A stretch of DNA of 64,000 nt from CAWAVN01 sp963844315 (GTDB taxonomy: Bacteria > Planctomycetota > Planctomycetia > Planctomycetales > Planctomycetaceae). The stretch lies in the NCBI GenBank assembly GCA_963844315.1, contig CAWJOC010000004.1, positions 15,781 through 79,780 on the forward strand. Direction: 5' to 3'. This document shows, one piece after another, positions 1 through 9,300 of the stretch; within the stretch, counting starts at the first letter, position 1; each line of letters opens with the position of its first letter. Both the position numbers and the translations under genes were made by a program. Under the pieces are notes generated by a model. It ran no database searches, was not told the origin of the DNA, and was given only the letters and a program-made list of their open reading frames with translations.

Positions 1-327
1 CGGTAGGATTTGCTCGTCCGCGAATCGAAGTGGGCCAGTTTTGGGAGAATCCAGCGATGTCTCGCGCTCATAACACGCGGGCCAAAAAGTTCGAATTTTC
101 CCCCCTGAGCGAACGAATCCTCGAAATCGTTGTCTCGACCAAATAACCCCAGGGGCAGATCTCTCCAAAAATCGAGAGACTTTTCAAACAGACTTCGACC
201 CCACGCGAGCCCGGTGTCTCTATTTGCAAACAAAAGAGACAACCCGCCACAGGCGTACATCGCAAACTCTTGCCACAACTTGGGATAAGTCGGCCAAATC
301 GCGATTGTCTCTGCCTGCGCAAGAATT
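1..327. other. no gene recognised
   Basis: I see no convincing gene here. The longest open frame (68-322, minus) has no recognisable domain and an odd residue composition. The stretch lies downstream of the minus-strand tRNA and its terminator. It may belong to the intergenic region of a gene outside the window. Confidence 0.5.
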
Positions 328-362
328 AACCCCCGGGTCACGAATTTCGTAAACCGGGGGTT
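328..362 (-). terminator. hairpin after the initiator tRNA
   Basis: A perfect 9-bp inverted repeat (AACCCCCGG at 328-336, CCGGGGGTT at 354-362) encloses a 17-nt loop. It begins 4 nt after the 3' end of the minus-strand tRNA. The tail on that strand is only moderately T-rich. Position and symmetry suggest it ends the tRNA transcript or supports 3' processing. Confidence 0.5.
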
Positions 363-365
363 CAG

Positions 366-439
<74 letters not shown>

Positions 440-611
440 TTATGGGCGAAGGAGTTTCCTTCGCGTAGAGGAATGTTATCGGTTCGGCGGGGGATTGACA
501 ACCAACAAATCTGGGTTTTTTGGCAAGAGAAACTTAAACGCGGTTCCAACCAAGAGTTCAGGAGGGCGAAAAGCGATTTTCATGCGTTGGCCATCAAAGG
601 GCGTGGGGCGA

Positions 612-2066
612 TTAACTTTTCATCATGCCGTATTTTTTCATCTTGTTGTACAGCGTCACCCGGCTGATGCCCAGGTCCTTGGCGGTGTGGGTGCGGCTGA
701 AATTGTTCTTGAACAGGGCCTGCTCAATGATTTCCTTTTCGGTGAAGGCGATCTGCCGACCCAAGGTGTCCGCGTCGGCCTTTTCGGGGGTCAGGTGGAC
801 GGACGGATCATTCGTGGGGCCTGCGATCCCCGCCAAGATGTGACGCGGCAAATGGGCAACTCCCAAGACACCCTCACGCGAGTAAATCACGGCTCGCTGA
901 ATGACGTTCTCCAATTCGCGGACGTTGCCCGGCCAGGGATAGTTGTAAAGGACATCGAAGAAACTGCTCTCGATCCGGGCGATGGAGATTTTGTGCTTCG
1001 CCGCCAATTGCTGGATGAACTTTTTCGCCAGGGGCATAATGTCGGACTTACGCGCCCGGAGCGGCGGCAACTCAAACTTGAGCATGTTCAGCCGGTAATA
1101 GAGATCCGGACGGAATCGGCCTTGCTCGACCAACGGTTGCAAATCCAGATTGCTGGCCACCACCAACCGGGCCTGACTAACGAAGGTTTGGTTTGAGCCG
1201 ACGGGTTCGAACTCGCCGGTCTCGATGACTTTCAATAGTTTGACTTGCTGCTCTGGCCCCAACACATCAATTTCGTCCAGGAGAATCGTCCCGGAACCGG
1301 CGGCGATGAATTTGCCTTCCTTGTCGGCATGGGCGCTGGTGAATGAACCCTTGACATGGCCGAAGAGTTCACTTTCGATCAACTCGTTGGGCAGCGCTCC
1401 GCAGGCCACGTGCAGAAACGGGGCTTTGCGGCGGGGAGAGACTTCATGAATCAGTTTCGAGAGGTACGTCTTCCCCGATCCGGTTTCTCCAATCAGCAAA
1501 ATGGTGACGTTGTGCCGGGCGGCGATTTCCAGATCCTGCAGCATCAGCTTCAGTTCTTGGGAATTGGTTTCGTACCGGCGGGTCATCCCGGTCAGTACGG
1601 TTTCCGCTCCCAATTCCTTGGAATCCTCCATCGAGAGATGTTTCGCGGGATTCGGCAGCGGTGCCCTTTCCGCCGGTTGCTCTCTGGGACACTCCCCCGG
1701 CAGCGGATGCGGTTGGGAGAGACGGATCATCTCATCCACCGAGCTGTCTTCCTTTAACCACCTGATGGAAGAACTTGGAGAGCCACCGGATTCGCGGCCC
1801 ATGGTCTGGGATCCGCCTAGGACCATCACGAGAGCGTGGGGATGGAGGCGGGCGATGTCGGCAAGGAATCGCGCTTGGATTTCCTCCCGATCCGGCATGC
1901 GGGTGAAATCGACCAGAATCGCTGACGCCTGATGGGCTGCTAACAGCTCGCGCATCTCCATCAAAGACTCGCCGACCACCAAAGGACATCGCCCCATAAG
2001 CTGCATGGCCAGTTCGGAAGTGAGCCGGGGGTTTCGCGTCAGCACGGCGAAGAGTCGATTCTGCAT
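612..2066 (-). CDS. sigma-54-type AAA+ transcriptional regulator with altered GAFTGA loop
   Basis: This is a bacterial enhancer-binding protein. An N-terminal receiver-like segment of about 110 residues is degenerate. The AAA+ domain has Walker A GETGSGKT, and the C-terminal Fis-type helix-turn-helix includes AKDLGISRVTLYNKMKK. In the family the GAFTGA loop contacts sigma-54; here the equivalent is GSFTSA, so sigma-54 engagement may be weakened or changed. I chose ATG 2066 (484 aa, GAGG upstream). A TTG at 2156 would add 30 residues. The target genes are unknown. No cognate sensor kinase lies beside it. The AAA+/Fis family call is secure; the function is inferred. Confidence 0.9.
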   Translation of the reverse strand: MQNRLFAVLTRNPRLTSELAMQLMGRCPLVVGESLMEMRELLAAHQASAILVDFTRMPDREEIQARFLADIARLHPHALVMVLGGSQTMGRESGGSPSSSIRWLKEDSSVDEMIRLSQPHPLPGECPREQPAERAPLPNPAKHLSMEDSKELGAETVLTGMTRRYETNSQELKLMLQDLEIAARHNVTILLIGETGSGKTYLSKLIHEVSPRRKAPFLHVACGALPNELIESELFGHVKGSFTSAHADKEGKFIAAGSGTILLDEIDVLGPEQQVKLLKVIETGEFEPVGSNQTFVSQARLVVASNLDLQPLVEQGRFRPDLYYRLNMLKFELPPLRARKSDIMPLAKKFIQQLAAKHKISIARIESSFFDVLYNYPWPGNVRELENVIQRAVIYSREGVLGVAHLPRHILAGIAGPTNDPSVHLTPEKADADTLGRQIAFTEKEIIEQALFKNNFSRTHTAKDLGISRVTLYNKMKKYGMMKS

Positions 2067-2371
2067 GGCGGAGATGACCTCGGACCGTCGATTGGCCGAT
2101 AGAGGATGTTTCCAGGGAATGTGACCGGACACACCTTGAAACAAATCGAGTGCCAAGCTGTCAACGTTCTGAGACGATTGTTGTGTAAGCGGAACCCCGG
2201 TTGGGGGTTAGAGCATCATTTGCTGTTGACGCATCGAAGCAATCGCCGAAACGATGATGCCCGGATGCAACAGCCGGGAGATGAGATGTGGTGAAACCGC
2301 CACACAATCGAACCGCGATTTGGGTTTGTTCCTAGGGAAAAGGCCCCTCCTCCCGCCAAATCGAAGCGCGG

Positions 2372-3178
2372 TCAGGTTCCCTTGATCTGGGTTTGCAAGA
2401 AAGTTTTGATGCTCTGGTTGACGGGTTCGGGCTGTTCCAAAGGCGCCATGTGTCCCGCGTTTGGGACTTTAAGAAACGTCGACTTAGAAATGATTCCTGC
2501 CATTTGGGACATCTCTTCCAGCGTGGTGATTTGATCTTCCTCGCCGACGATGACCAGCGTGGGGAGGTTGATTTTCGGAAGCAAAGTCGACATATCGGGA
2601 CGTTCCGCCATGCCGCGAAGAGCGGCCGCAATGCCTTCAGGATGGGCGGCTAGCATCATTTGTTTGCACTCATCCACGATTTCGGTTCGATTTTTCAGGG
2701 TTTCCTTGGCAAAGAGTTTTTCCGGCATGGTCTGAGCAACGACCTCGGCACCCTTTTTCAAAACGCTCTCCGCGAGCTTATGGCGGTTTTTCGCGGCGTC
2801 TTCGGAATCGGGCGAGGCTTTGGTATCGCAGAGAATCAAACCGTTGAGCCGTTCGGGATAGTTCTCGACGAATTGGAAAGCGATGTAGCCGCCCATCGAC
2901 AACCCGCACAGTGTGATGGGGTCGGTGATCCACAGTTGGTCCAATACGCCCAGAAGGTCATCGGCGAATTGCCGCATCGTGACCGTGCCCGCCGTGTAGG
3001 AGGAGCCTCCGAAGCCGCGCAGGTCCGGCGCAATGATGCGGTAGTCCTCGCCCAGGGCTTCGATTTGGGGTCTCCACATCGCATGGTTCAGCGGGAACCC
3101 GTGGATGAATAGGACCACCGGACCTTGTCCTTGATCCAGCACTTCGAAAGTGATGCCATTGATGGTGACGGTCGGCAT
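2372..3178 (-). CDS. alpha/beta-fold hydrolase
   Basis: A single-domain alpha/beta hydrolase of about 268 residues resembling 3-oxoadipate enol-lactonases and esterases. Visible elements are the oxyanion segment HGFPLN, the nucleophile elbow GLSMGG, an acidic residue in VGEEDQIT and the catalytic histidine in NAGHMAPLEQP. I chose ATG 3178, which gives MPTVTING and has GAGG about 6 nt upstream; the frame stays open to 3253 but that extension is not hydrolase-like. No signal peptide is seen, so it should be cytoplasmic. Substrate unknown. It is transcribed away from pepT. Confidence 0.88.
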   Translation of the reverse strand: MPTVTINGITFEVLDQGQGPVVLFIHGFPLNHAMWRPQIEALGEDYRIIAPDLRGFGGSSYTAGTVTMRQFADDLLGVLDQLWITDPITLCGLSMGGYIAFQFVENYPERLNGLILCDTKASPDSEDAAKNRHKLAESVLKKGAEVVAQTMPEKLFAKETLKNRTEIVDECKQMMLAAHPEGIAAALRGMAERPDMSTLLPKINLPTLVIVGEEDQITTLEEMSQMAGIISKSTFLKVPNAGHMAPLEQPEPVNQSIKTFLQTQIKGT

Positions 3179-3287
3179 ATCGGCCTCAATCGGTTTGATG
3201 GCGGATGTTGGTTGGCCGGAAACTCCTTCGCTATGATACCTCATCACGATCACGAGCCATATCCGATTATTCCTGAAAGGCCGATGG

Positions 3288-4565
3288 ATGGACTCTCTGC
3301 TTGACCGATTTCTGCGTTACGTCAAGATGGATACGCAATCCGATGAAACCAGCCAGACCACGCCCAGCACTTTGAAACAGTTGGAACTGTGCCGGTTGCT
3401 CGCCGAGGAATGCCGCGCCTTGGGATTGGCGGACGTCGCCATGAATGATTCCGGTGTGGTCACCGCCACGATTCCGGCCACAGTGAAGCACGCCGCTCCC
3501 GCGATTTGCTGGTTTGCCCACGTCGATACTTCGCCAGAGTTCACAGCACAAAACGTCAACCCCATCGTGCATAAAAATTACCAAGGCGGAGACATCGTTC
3601 TGCCCAAGGTTCCCTCGCGAGTGATTCGCGTGGAAGAAAACCCAGCCCTCAAAGACCTCGTCGGCGGGACGATCATCACCACCGATGGCAGCACGCTGTT
3701 GGGAGCGGATGATAAAGCGGGCGTGGCGGTCATTATGTCGGCGGCGGCACATTTGATGGCGCATCCCGAAATCCTTCATGGCCTTGTGCGGCTATGCTTC
3801 ACTTGTGATGAGGAAATCGGCCACGGAACCAATGGGGTCAATATCGCGGAGCTGAATTGCATTTGCGGATACACGCTGGACGGCGATGGCCGGGGCTCGG
3901 TAGACAGCGAAACTTTCTCCGCGGACCAAGCCAACGTTACGGTCAAAGGCATCAACACGCATCCTTCCGTGGGGAAAGATGCGATGGTCAACGCCATTCG
4001 CATTCTGGCGGATTTTCTTTCCAGCCTGCCTACCGCGACGCTCAGTCCGGAAACTACATCAGGGCGCGAAGGCTTTATCCATCCTTATCATATTGAAGGC
4101 GGTGTCGCGGAATCATCGGCTCGCTTGATTCTCAGGGATTTCGACACCGCGAAACTCAAAGAGCAAGCCGCTCTCTTGGAATCGATTGCGGAGGACTTAA
4201 GAGCCAAACATCCCAAGGCGGAAATTCAAATCGTGATCCGTGAGCAATACCGCAACATGGGCGATGGGTTAAAGAAAGTGCCGCGCGCCTTGGTGAAGGC
4301 CCTCGAAGCCACAAGGCTTGCCGGGATGATGCCGGAAGAAACCATCATCCGCGGCGGCACGGATGGCTCGCTGCTCACCGCGCTCGGCCTTCCCACGCCT
4401 AATCTTTCCACGGGAGAACACAACCCACACTCCCCCTTGGAATGGACGAGCCTGGAGGAGATGCAATCCGCCGTGGATGTGTTGGTGCAGCTCGCGATTC
4501 TTTGGGGAGCGGAAGAAGAGGGGGAGAAGGGGAGAGGGAAGGGAGATAGGGAGATAGGGAGATAG
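3288..4565 (+). CDS. pepT: peptidase T (tripeptide aminopeptidase)
   Basis: A zinc-dependent M20 metallopeptidase that removes the N-terminal residue of tripeptides in the cytoplasm. Metal-site motifs are in the expected order: HVDTSPE, GADDKAG, TCDEEIGHG, the DGDGRG region and GEHNPHSPLEW near the end; GGTDGS is also present. AAAGG lies about 8 nt before ATG 3288. The family normally ends soon after the last helix. Here the last 15 or so residues (EEEGEKGRGKGDREIGR) are low complexity, and the stop codon lies inside an 8-bp tandem repeat, so the C-terminus depends on repeat length. Confidence 0.95.
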   Translation: MDSLLDRFLRYVKMDTQSDETSQTTPSTLKQLELCRLLAEECRALGLADVAMNDSGVVTATIPATVKHAAPAICWFAHVDTSPEFTAQNVNPIVHKNYQGGDIVLPKVPSRVIRVEENPALKDLVGGTIITTDGSTLLGADDKAGVAVIMSAAAHLMAHPEILHGLVRLCFTCDEEIGHGTNGVNIAELNCICGYTLDGDGRGSVDSETFSADQANVTVKGINTHPSVGKDAMVNAIRILADFLSSLPTATLSPETTSGREGFIHPYHIEGGVAESSARLILRDFDTAKLKEQAALLESIAEDLRAKHPKAEIQIVIREQYRNMGDGLKKVPRALVKALEATRLAGMMPEETIIRGGTDGSLLTALGLPTPNLSTGEHNPHSPLEWTSLEEMQSAVDVLVQLAILWGAEEEGEKGRGKGDREIGR

Positions 4566-4587
4566 GGAGATAGGGAGATAGGGAGAG
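4541..4587 (+). repeat. 8-bp tandem repeat (GGGAGATA)n across the pepT stop
   Basis: Five perfect copies of GGGAGATA run from 4541 to 4580, followed by a partial copy to 4587. The unit is not a multiple of three, so gain or loss of a unit changes the reading frame. The pepT stop TAG (4563-4565) is in the third copy. Similar G/A-rich sequence extends on both sides. Confidence 0.95.
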
Positions 4588-4648
4588 GGGGAGAAAAAAC
4601 GCTTTTTCAATCCTCAATCTTCCATCCCCCAGACTCTATCCTCACAGC

Positions 4649-5587
4649 CTATTTGATGCCGAGCAATTCGCGGTAGTAGGCGATGGCTTGTTTCAGGCCG
4701 GTTTCGAGATCGACTTTCGGTGACCAGCCTAGCACGCGCTTGGCTAGCGTGATATCGGGGCAGCGCTGTTTGGGATCATCCAATGGCAGCGGGAGGTGCG
4801 TGAGTTCGGATTTGGAATCGGTCAGTTTCAACACCGTGCTCGCCAGTTCCAGCATGGAGTTTTCCACGGGGTTTCCGATGTTGATCGGGCCGGTGTGGTC
4901 GTTGTTGTCCATCAGCCGCATCATGCCTTCGATCAGGTCCGACACAAAACAGAACGACCGGGTTTGCTGGCCATCGCCATAAACCGATAGCGGTTCCCCT
5001 CGAAGGGCCTGCGTGATGAAATTGGAAATCACCCGGCCATCGTTCGGGTCCATCCGCGGGCCGTAGGTGTTAAAGATGCGGATGATGCGGACTTCCAAGC
5101 CGTGGGCTTCGTGGTAGTTCATGCAAAGCGATTCCGCGACGCGCTTGCCTTCATCGTAGCAACTGCGGGGACCAATCGGATTGACGTGCCCCCAATAATC
5201 TTCCTTCTGCGGATGCACATCCGGGTCGCCATAGACTTCGGATGTGGAAGCGTGCAAAATCCTAGCTTTGCAGCGCTTCGCCAGGCCCAAGACGTTCACC
5301 ATGCCCACTGTGGAGGTTTTGATCGTCTTGATGGCGTTGAATTGGTAGGCCACCGGAGAAGCGGGACAGGCCAGGTTATAAATCTGGTCGCATTCCAGAA
5401 ACAATGGATGCACGATGTCGTGGCGGATGAATTCGAAGTTCGGATGATTCCGCAAGTGGGCGATGTTGTCTTTGCGTCCGGTGAACAGGTTATCGACGCA
5501 GATCACCTCGTCGCCTCGCGCGATCAAGCGGTCGCAAAGATGGCTTCCCAAAAACCCCGCCCCGCCGGTGACAAGTACCGCTGCCAT
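4649..5587 (-). CDS. UDP-glucuronate decarboxylase (UDP-xylose synthase), SDR family
   Basis: An extended short-chain dehydrogenase that would convert UDP-glucuronate to UDP-xylose for surface polysaccharide. The NAD motif is GGAGFLGSHL. The catalytic pair is in STSEVYGDP and SCYDEGKR (YxxxK). NLACPASPVAYQ and FNTYGPRMDPNDGRV are characteristic of the UXS branch rather than GalE. The length of 312 aa is typical, and the ATG at 5587 is unambiguous. It is divergent from the fetA-like gene. The substrate call rests on overall similarity. Confidence 0.9.
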   Translation of the reverse strand: MAAVLVTGGAGFLGSHLCDRLIARGDEVICVDNLFTGRKDNIAHLRNHPNFEFIRHDIVHPLFLECDQIYNLACPASPVAYQFNAIKTIKTSTVGMVNVLGLAKRCKARILHASTSEVYGDPDVHPQKEDYWGHVNPIGPRSCYDEGKRVAESLCMNYHEAHGLEVRIIRIFNTYGPRMDPNDGRVISNFITQALRGEPLSVYGDGQQTRSFCFVSDLIEGMMRLMDNNDHTGPINIGNPVENSMLELASTVLKLTDSKSELTHLPLPLDDPKQRCPDITLAKRVLGWSPKVDLETGLKQAIAYYRELLGIK

Positions 5588-5781
5588 GAAGAAATGCTCT
5601 CAAAAAAATCCATGAGATGTTGGCGTCGCAAACCGCCCGTCTCCGATCCGCCGTCATCGTAACGGCTAGGGGGAGAGTGTCAATCCCCTGCGAGTTCCGG
5701 CTATTGATTCCTCGGCATCCGCCCGCTAACGTGACGAATCATCTTGGCATCCCGCTTCCAGTTTTCTCCCGAAGGCAGGCC

Positions 5782-6453
5782 ATGTTGGAGGCTGTGGAAC
5801 TCACGCGACGCACGACCACCGGCGACTTCCTGCTGAATGGGATTGGCCTTCGCATAAAACCCGGCGAGCGGTGGTGCGTCTTGGGACCGACCGGATCGGG
5901 CAAGACGCTCTTGCTGCGGGCTTTGGCCTTGCTGGATGCGGTGGATTCGGGCGAAGTCCGCTGGGAAGGCCATGCGATTCCCGATGTCGAGGTTCCGGCT
6001 TACCGCCGAAAGGTGGTTTATCTGCACCAAAGGCCCGCGCTCATTGAAGGCACGGTGGAAGACAATCTTCGGCTGCCTTGGAGCTTCAATACCAAAACCG
6101 AACCGGGGTTCGAACGGGACAGTGTGCTGCGCTTTCTGGGTTGCATCGGGCGGGGATCGAGTTTTCTGGACCGTCCATCCCGGCAGCTTTCCGGCGGCGA
6201 GCGGCAGATTGTGGCGCTGCTTCGCGCGTTGCAGCTTGAGCCGCAGGTCCTGTTGTTGGATGAACCCACGGCGGCCTTGGATTTCAAATCGACCCAATGC
6301 GTGGAAGGGATCGTGCAAACCTACCTCAAAGAATCCCCCGAAAAAAGGGCCAGCGTTTGGGTCACGCACGACCTGGATCAAGTCCCCTTGATTGCGGATT
6401 GGCAATTGTCGCTTCAAGCCGGGAAGGCGGAGGAGTCTAGACGTGTCGGCTGA
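5782..6453 (+). CDS. fetA: ABC transporter ATP-binding protein, FetA (YbbL) type
   Basis: A compact 223-residue ABC ATPase. Visible are Walker A GPTGSGKT, a Q-loop at LHQRPAL, signature RQLSGGERQ, Walker B LLLDEPTAALD and the H-loop WVTHD. The next gene is a UPF0014/FetB permease, and this pairing defines the FetAB exporter, linked to iron efflux and peroxide resistance in E. coli. I chose ATG 5782, with GAAGG 6 nt upstream, over an earlier in-frame start at 5617 that adds unrelated residues. Its stop overlaps the fetB start by 11 nt. Confidence 0.88.
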   Translation: MLEAVELTRRTTTGDFLLNGIGLRIKPGERWCVLGPTGSGKTLLLRALALLDAVDSGEVRWEGHAIPDVEVPAYRRKVVYLHQRPALIEGTVEDNLRLPWSFNTKTEPGFERDSVLRFLGCIGRGSSFLDRPSRQLSGGERQIVALLRALQLEPQVLLLDEPTAALDFKSTQCVEGIVQTYLKESPEKRASVWVTHDLDQVPLIADWQLSLQAGKAEESRRVG

Positions 6454-7249
6454 ATATCACGACCTTTCCTACTGGCAGGTGCTGATCGGGGCACTGTTGA
6501 TCGTGGTCAACGGAGCGATCTCGCTGGTGTTGCGGTTGGATTTGGAGAAGCGGCTTTTCATCGCTTCTCTCCGCACCGTGGTGCAACTCTTGGCCGTCGG
6601 GCTGTTATTGGAATGGATCTTTCAGCAAAAGCATTGGAGCTTGACCGTGCTTTGGATGCTGGTCATGTCCGGCATTGCGGGGATCTCAGCGGTGGGGCGG
6701 GTGGACCGGAAATATTCCCGCATGTGGCTCGACAGCGTCACGGCGGTAATGCTGAGTTCCTGGATGCTCACCGCCATTTCCTTGACGGTCATCATTCATC
6801 CCCATTACTGGAAGGACCAGCCCGCCCAATACGCGATTCCCTTCATGGGGTTGATTTTGGGAAATACGCTCAACGGCATTTCGCTGGGGCTAAACCGTTT
6901 CACCGAAAGCCTCGTCCAGGAACGCGACCTGATCGAAATGCGGTTGACCTTGGGAGCGACGCGCTGGGAAGCCGCCCGCGATTCCGTCCGCGTGGGAGTC
7001 CGCACCGGAATGATCCCCACCATCAACGCCATGATGGTCGTCGGCTTGGTCAGTCTGCCCGGCATTATGACGGGCCAATTACTCGCCGGCGTTTCGCCCG
7101 TTGCCGCGGTGAAGTATCAGATCGTGATTATGTTCCTGATCGGTGCGGGAACCGCGACCGGAACGATTCTCGTCATCCTCTTGGGCTACCGCCGGATGTT
7201 CAACCACCGCCACCAATTCCTGGCGGAGCGGATTCATCACTCAAAATGA
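6443..7249 (+). CDS. fetB: ABC transporter permease, FetB (UPF0014) type
   Basis: An integral membrane protein of 268 residues with about seven hydrophobic segments. Family motifs such as VGRVDRKYSR, GLILGNTLNGISLGLNR and SLPGIMTGQLLAG are seen. The best start is GTG 6443: GGAGGAG sits 7 nt upstream and the gene overlaps the end of fetA by 11 nt, indicating translational coupling. An in-frame ATG at 6392 lies inside fetA. The pair probably exports a metal, iron in the best-studied case; the substrate here is inferred. Confidence 0.9.
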   Translation: MSAEYHDLSYWQVLIGALLIVVNGAISLVLRLDLEKRLFIASLRTVVQLLAVGLLLEWIFQQKHWSLTVLWMLVMSGIAGISAVGRVDRKYSRMWLDSVTAVMLSSWMLTAISLTVIIHPHYWKDQPAQYAIPFMGLILGNTLNGISLGLNRFTESLVQERDLIEMRLTLGATRWEAARDSVRVGVRTGMIPTINAMMVVGLVSLPGIMTGQLLAGVSPVAAVKYQIVIMFLIGAGTATGTILVILLGYRRMFNHRHQFLAERIHHSK

Positions 7250-7346
7250 GGAATAGTCGCCGTTCACTTCGCGAAAGGACGTGCGTTGGAGCGTTCAATC
7301 CCATGGATTGGGAATCAACTTCGGGTTGATTTGTACTCTGTGGAAA

Positions 7347-7374
7347 GACGTTCGTTCGCGGAGCGAACGACGAC
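7347..7374. repeat. small palindromic repeat, copy 1
   Basis: Downstream of fetB, the sequence TTCGTTCGCGGAGCGAACGA forms a stem of 8-9 bp. Its reverse complement matches the element at 61327-61354 (shared core GTCGTCGTTCGCTCC..GCGAACG). A more diverged relative lies at 7257-7279. The location between a plus gene end and a minus gene end suggests a terminator or REP-like element. Confidence 0.6.
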
Positions 7375-7387
7375 AATGATTGACTGC

Positions 7388-8650
7388 CTACTTCTTCATC
7401 GCTTCTCCAAGAATTTTTGACGTCGATTCCCGCATGATGCGCGGATCGACCAATTCGGCGCGGAGCAGCGTGCGCGGACTTCCTTGCCGGAGATGAAGAC
7501 TGGTTTTTCGTCCGGGTGCTTTTCCATCAAATCCACCCGGCCCACGGAATCGTAATACGCCGCGAAGCCGACTTTGACGGGCTGGATTTTGAGGTCGCCA
7601 CCCAACTTCCCGAAGATTTCCTGGGCGTCGAAATCGCCCCAGATCGGCGTGCCATCGTGGTAAGGAGCATCGGCGTGCTTACGGCCGATGACGATGTGCG
7701 TGTAGCCCATGTTCTGCCGGTAAATGCCGTGCATCACTGCTTCCTTGGGTCCGCCGTAGAACATTTTGATGTCGAGTCCCAACAGCACCACGCGGTCGGG
7801 CACGCTCTCGCCGCGCGGACCCCAGAGGGATTGGTCGCTGTCGCCTTCGCCCAAGCCCCGGTCGCTGATGAGCTTTTCATAAGTCAACATGCGGATCTCG
7901 GCGTTGACATCGTCGCCCTTGGTTTCGCCGATCAAGGGGTTCAAAACCGCCCCGGCGTTTTTGCCTTGCCGCAAGAGCGCCTCCAAACCGTAAACCAAAG
8001 CATATTCGTGCCGCCCGGTGGAGGGGGTTGCGGGTTTGAAACGCAACCACGGCGTCCCAACCCTTTTGGGCGACGAGTTTCCGCGTTTCGCGCGGCGACA
8101 ACACGCAATCCCCAAACGCTTTGTTTTTGGGTTGCGGGAGCGCCCGAATTTCCCCGCCGATGAGGTGGGTCTTGTTGCCGTCACCTTCGGGCTTTAGCAC
8201 CATGTCCGCCCCCGGATGATCGGTGCGGTCGGTCTGATAGACGCTCTTGATGTAGCGGGGCTTATCCCAGGGAAAAACGTCGGCAATGTCCAAGGTTGCG
8301 ACGACTTCACCTGCCGGATTGGTGAGCGCGACTTTTTGCCCGGCTTTGAGCGTGCCAGCCAATTCCGAAGTCACGGGGAAAGCCAACGGAATCGTCCAGG
8401 CGTATTTCTTGCCGTTGGATTCGACGACCGCTTCATCCAGGACGCGGTTGTAGACTGCCGAAGTCATCGGTCCCGTAAGCGGGCTGAGCGTGCCATCTCC
8501 CAGACGATACACCGTGGAAAGATCCGCCGCGGACACGGGGACCTTGGACAGTTTCGCGGCTTCGGCCTTGAACTCCGCGATTTCGGCTTGGGGAACGGTG
8601 CGGTTGATAGGTTCGGAGAGTCCGCCATGCGGAGGAATCAGATCGGCCAT
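7388..8650 (-). CDS. sat: sulfate adenylyltransferase (ATP sulfurylase), two frameshifts
   Basis: Makes adenosine 5'-phosphosulfate from sulfate and ATP, the first step of sulfate assimilation. The first frame runs to QTRNPLHRA; an extra C near 8011 breaks the HxxH motif, and the second frame resumes with HEYALVYG. Later motifs include GRKHADAPYHDG and IWGDFDAQEIF. A second shift near 7472 separates ISGKEVRA from the normal C-terminus LLRAELVDPRIM, which ends at the TAG at 7388-7390. I chose ATG 8650; ATG 8683 is also in frame. Both halves are well conserved, so sequence error is likelier than decay. It follows nusB on the same strand. Confidence 0.85.
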
Positions 8651-8734
8651 GAGAGTCTCGGTTTCCTGAAAAAACGTCGCCAAAAATAGGGGATTGCCCG
8701 TTGGTGGTGACGATAGGGAAACCGCTTCGCTTCG

Positions 8735-9157
8735 TCAAGCAGAACCCGGCGATTCGCGTTTCTCCGGGGGAACCAGCCGGTCCAGAAGGCCGTTCACGAA
8801 TTGGGGCGACTGGGCGGAGCCGAATTTCCGGGCCAGTTCCACGGCTTCATCAATCACGACCTGATGCGGCGTGTCCGTGTAGCACAGTTCGAACACTCCG
8901 AGCCTGAGCGTGTTCCGGTCGGTGACGGCCATGCGGGAGATTTCCCAATTCTCCGCCGCCCCTTCGATGCGGGAGTCGATCTCCGGGCGGGATTCCATCG
9001 TGCCGGCGTACAGATCCCAAGCCAGCTTTCGGAGGGCATCGTCTTTAATCCGCTCGGCGATCTGGAGACGGACGGTCTTCGCTCCGACATCGGGATTCAT
9101 GTCGTGTTGAAAAAGCATTTGCAGCGCGATTTCGCGCGCCTTGGTGCGACGGGACAT
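8735..9157 (-). CDS. nusB: transcription antitermination factor NusB
   Basis: A 140-residue all-helical RNA-binding protein that forms the rRNA antitermination complex with NusE (S10). The N-terminus SRRTKAREIALQMLFQ, the NRMAVTDRN-like segment (here SRMAVTDRNTLRLGVFEL) and VVIDEAVELARKFG are classical. The frame is intact and of normal length. It lies downstream of ribH on the same strand, a common ribH-nusB order, and upstream of the ATP sulfurylase gene. Confidence 0.96.
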   Translation of the reverse strand: MSRRTKAREIALQMLFQHDMNPDVGAKTVRLQIAERIKDDALRKLAWDLYAGTMESRPEIDSRIEGAAENWEISRMAVTDRNTLRLGVFELCYTDTPHQVVIDEAVELARKFGSAQSPQFVNGLLDRLVPPEKRESPGSA

Positions 9158-9300
9158 TCCTTGAAATCACAGTTCAGTAAGAGACAACTCATGTTGAGGC
9201 GCACCGAGGTTGATGAGCGCCTCTTTCTATATTTCTACGCCATGAGACGGGGAAATTGCAGCAGGGTTCCGAAAAAAATCTTGGAAAACTTTCTTCTTCC

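Noticed and set aside
68..322. 84-codon minus-strand open frame
   Set aside because: No family resemblance, Arg/Ser/Gly-rich composition and position downstream of the tRNA terminator; likely chance.
4541..4587. Short array considered as a CRISPR
   Set aside because: Units are 8 bp with no spacers; a simple tandem repeat.
4269..4610. Minus-strand open frame with repeated Pro-Tyr-Leu-Ser residues
   Set aside because: It is the antisense reading of the GGGAGATA array and pepT.
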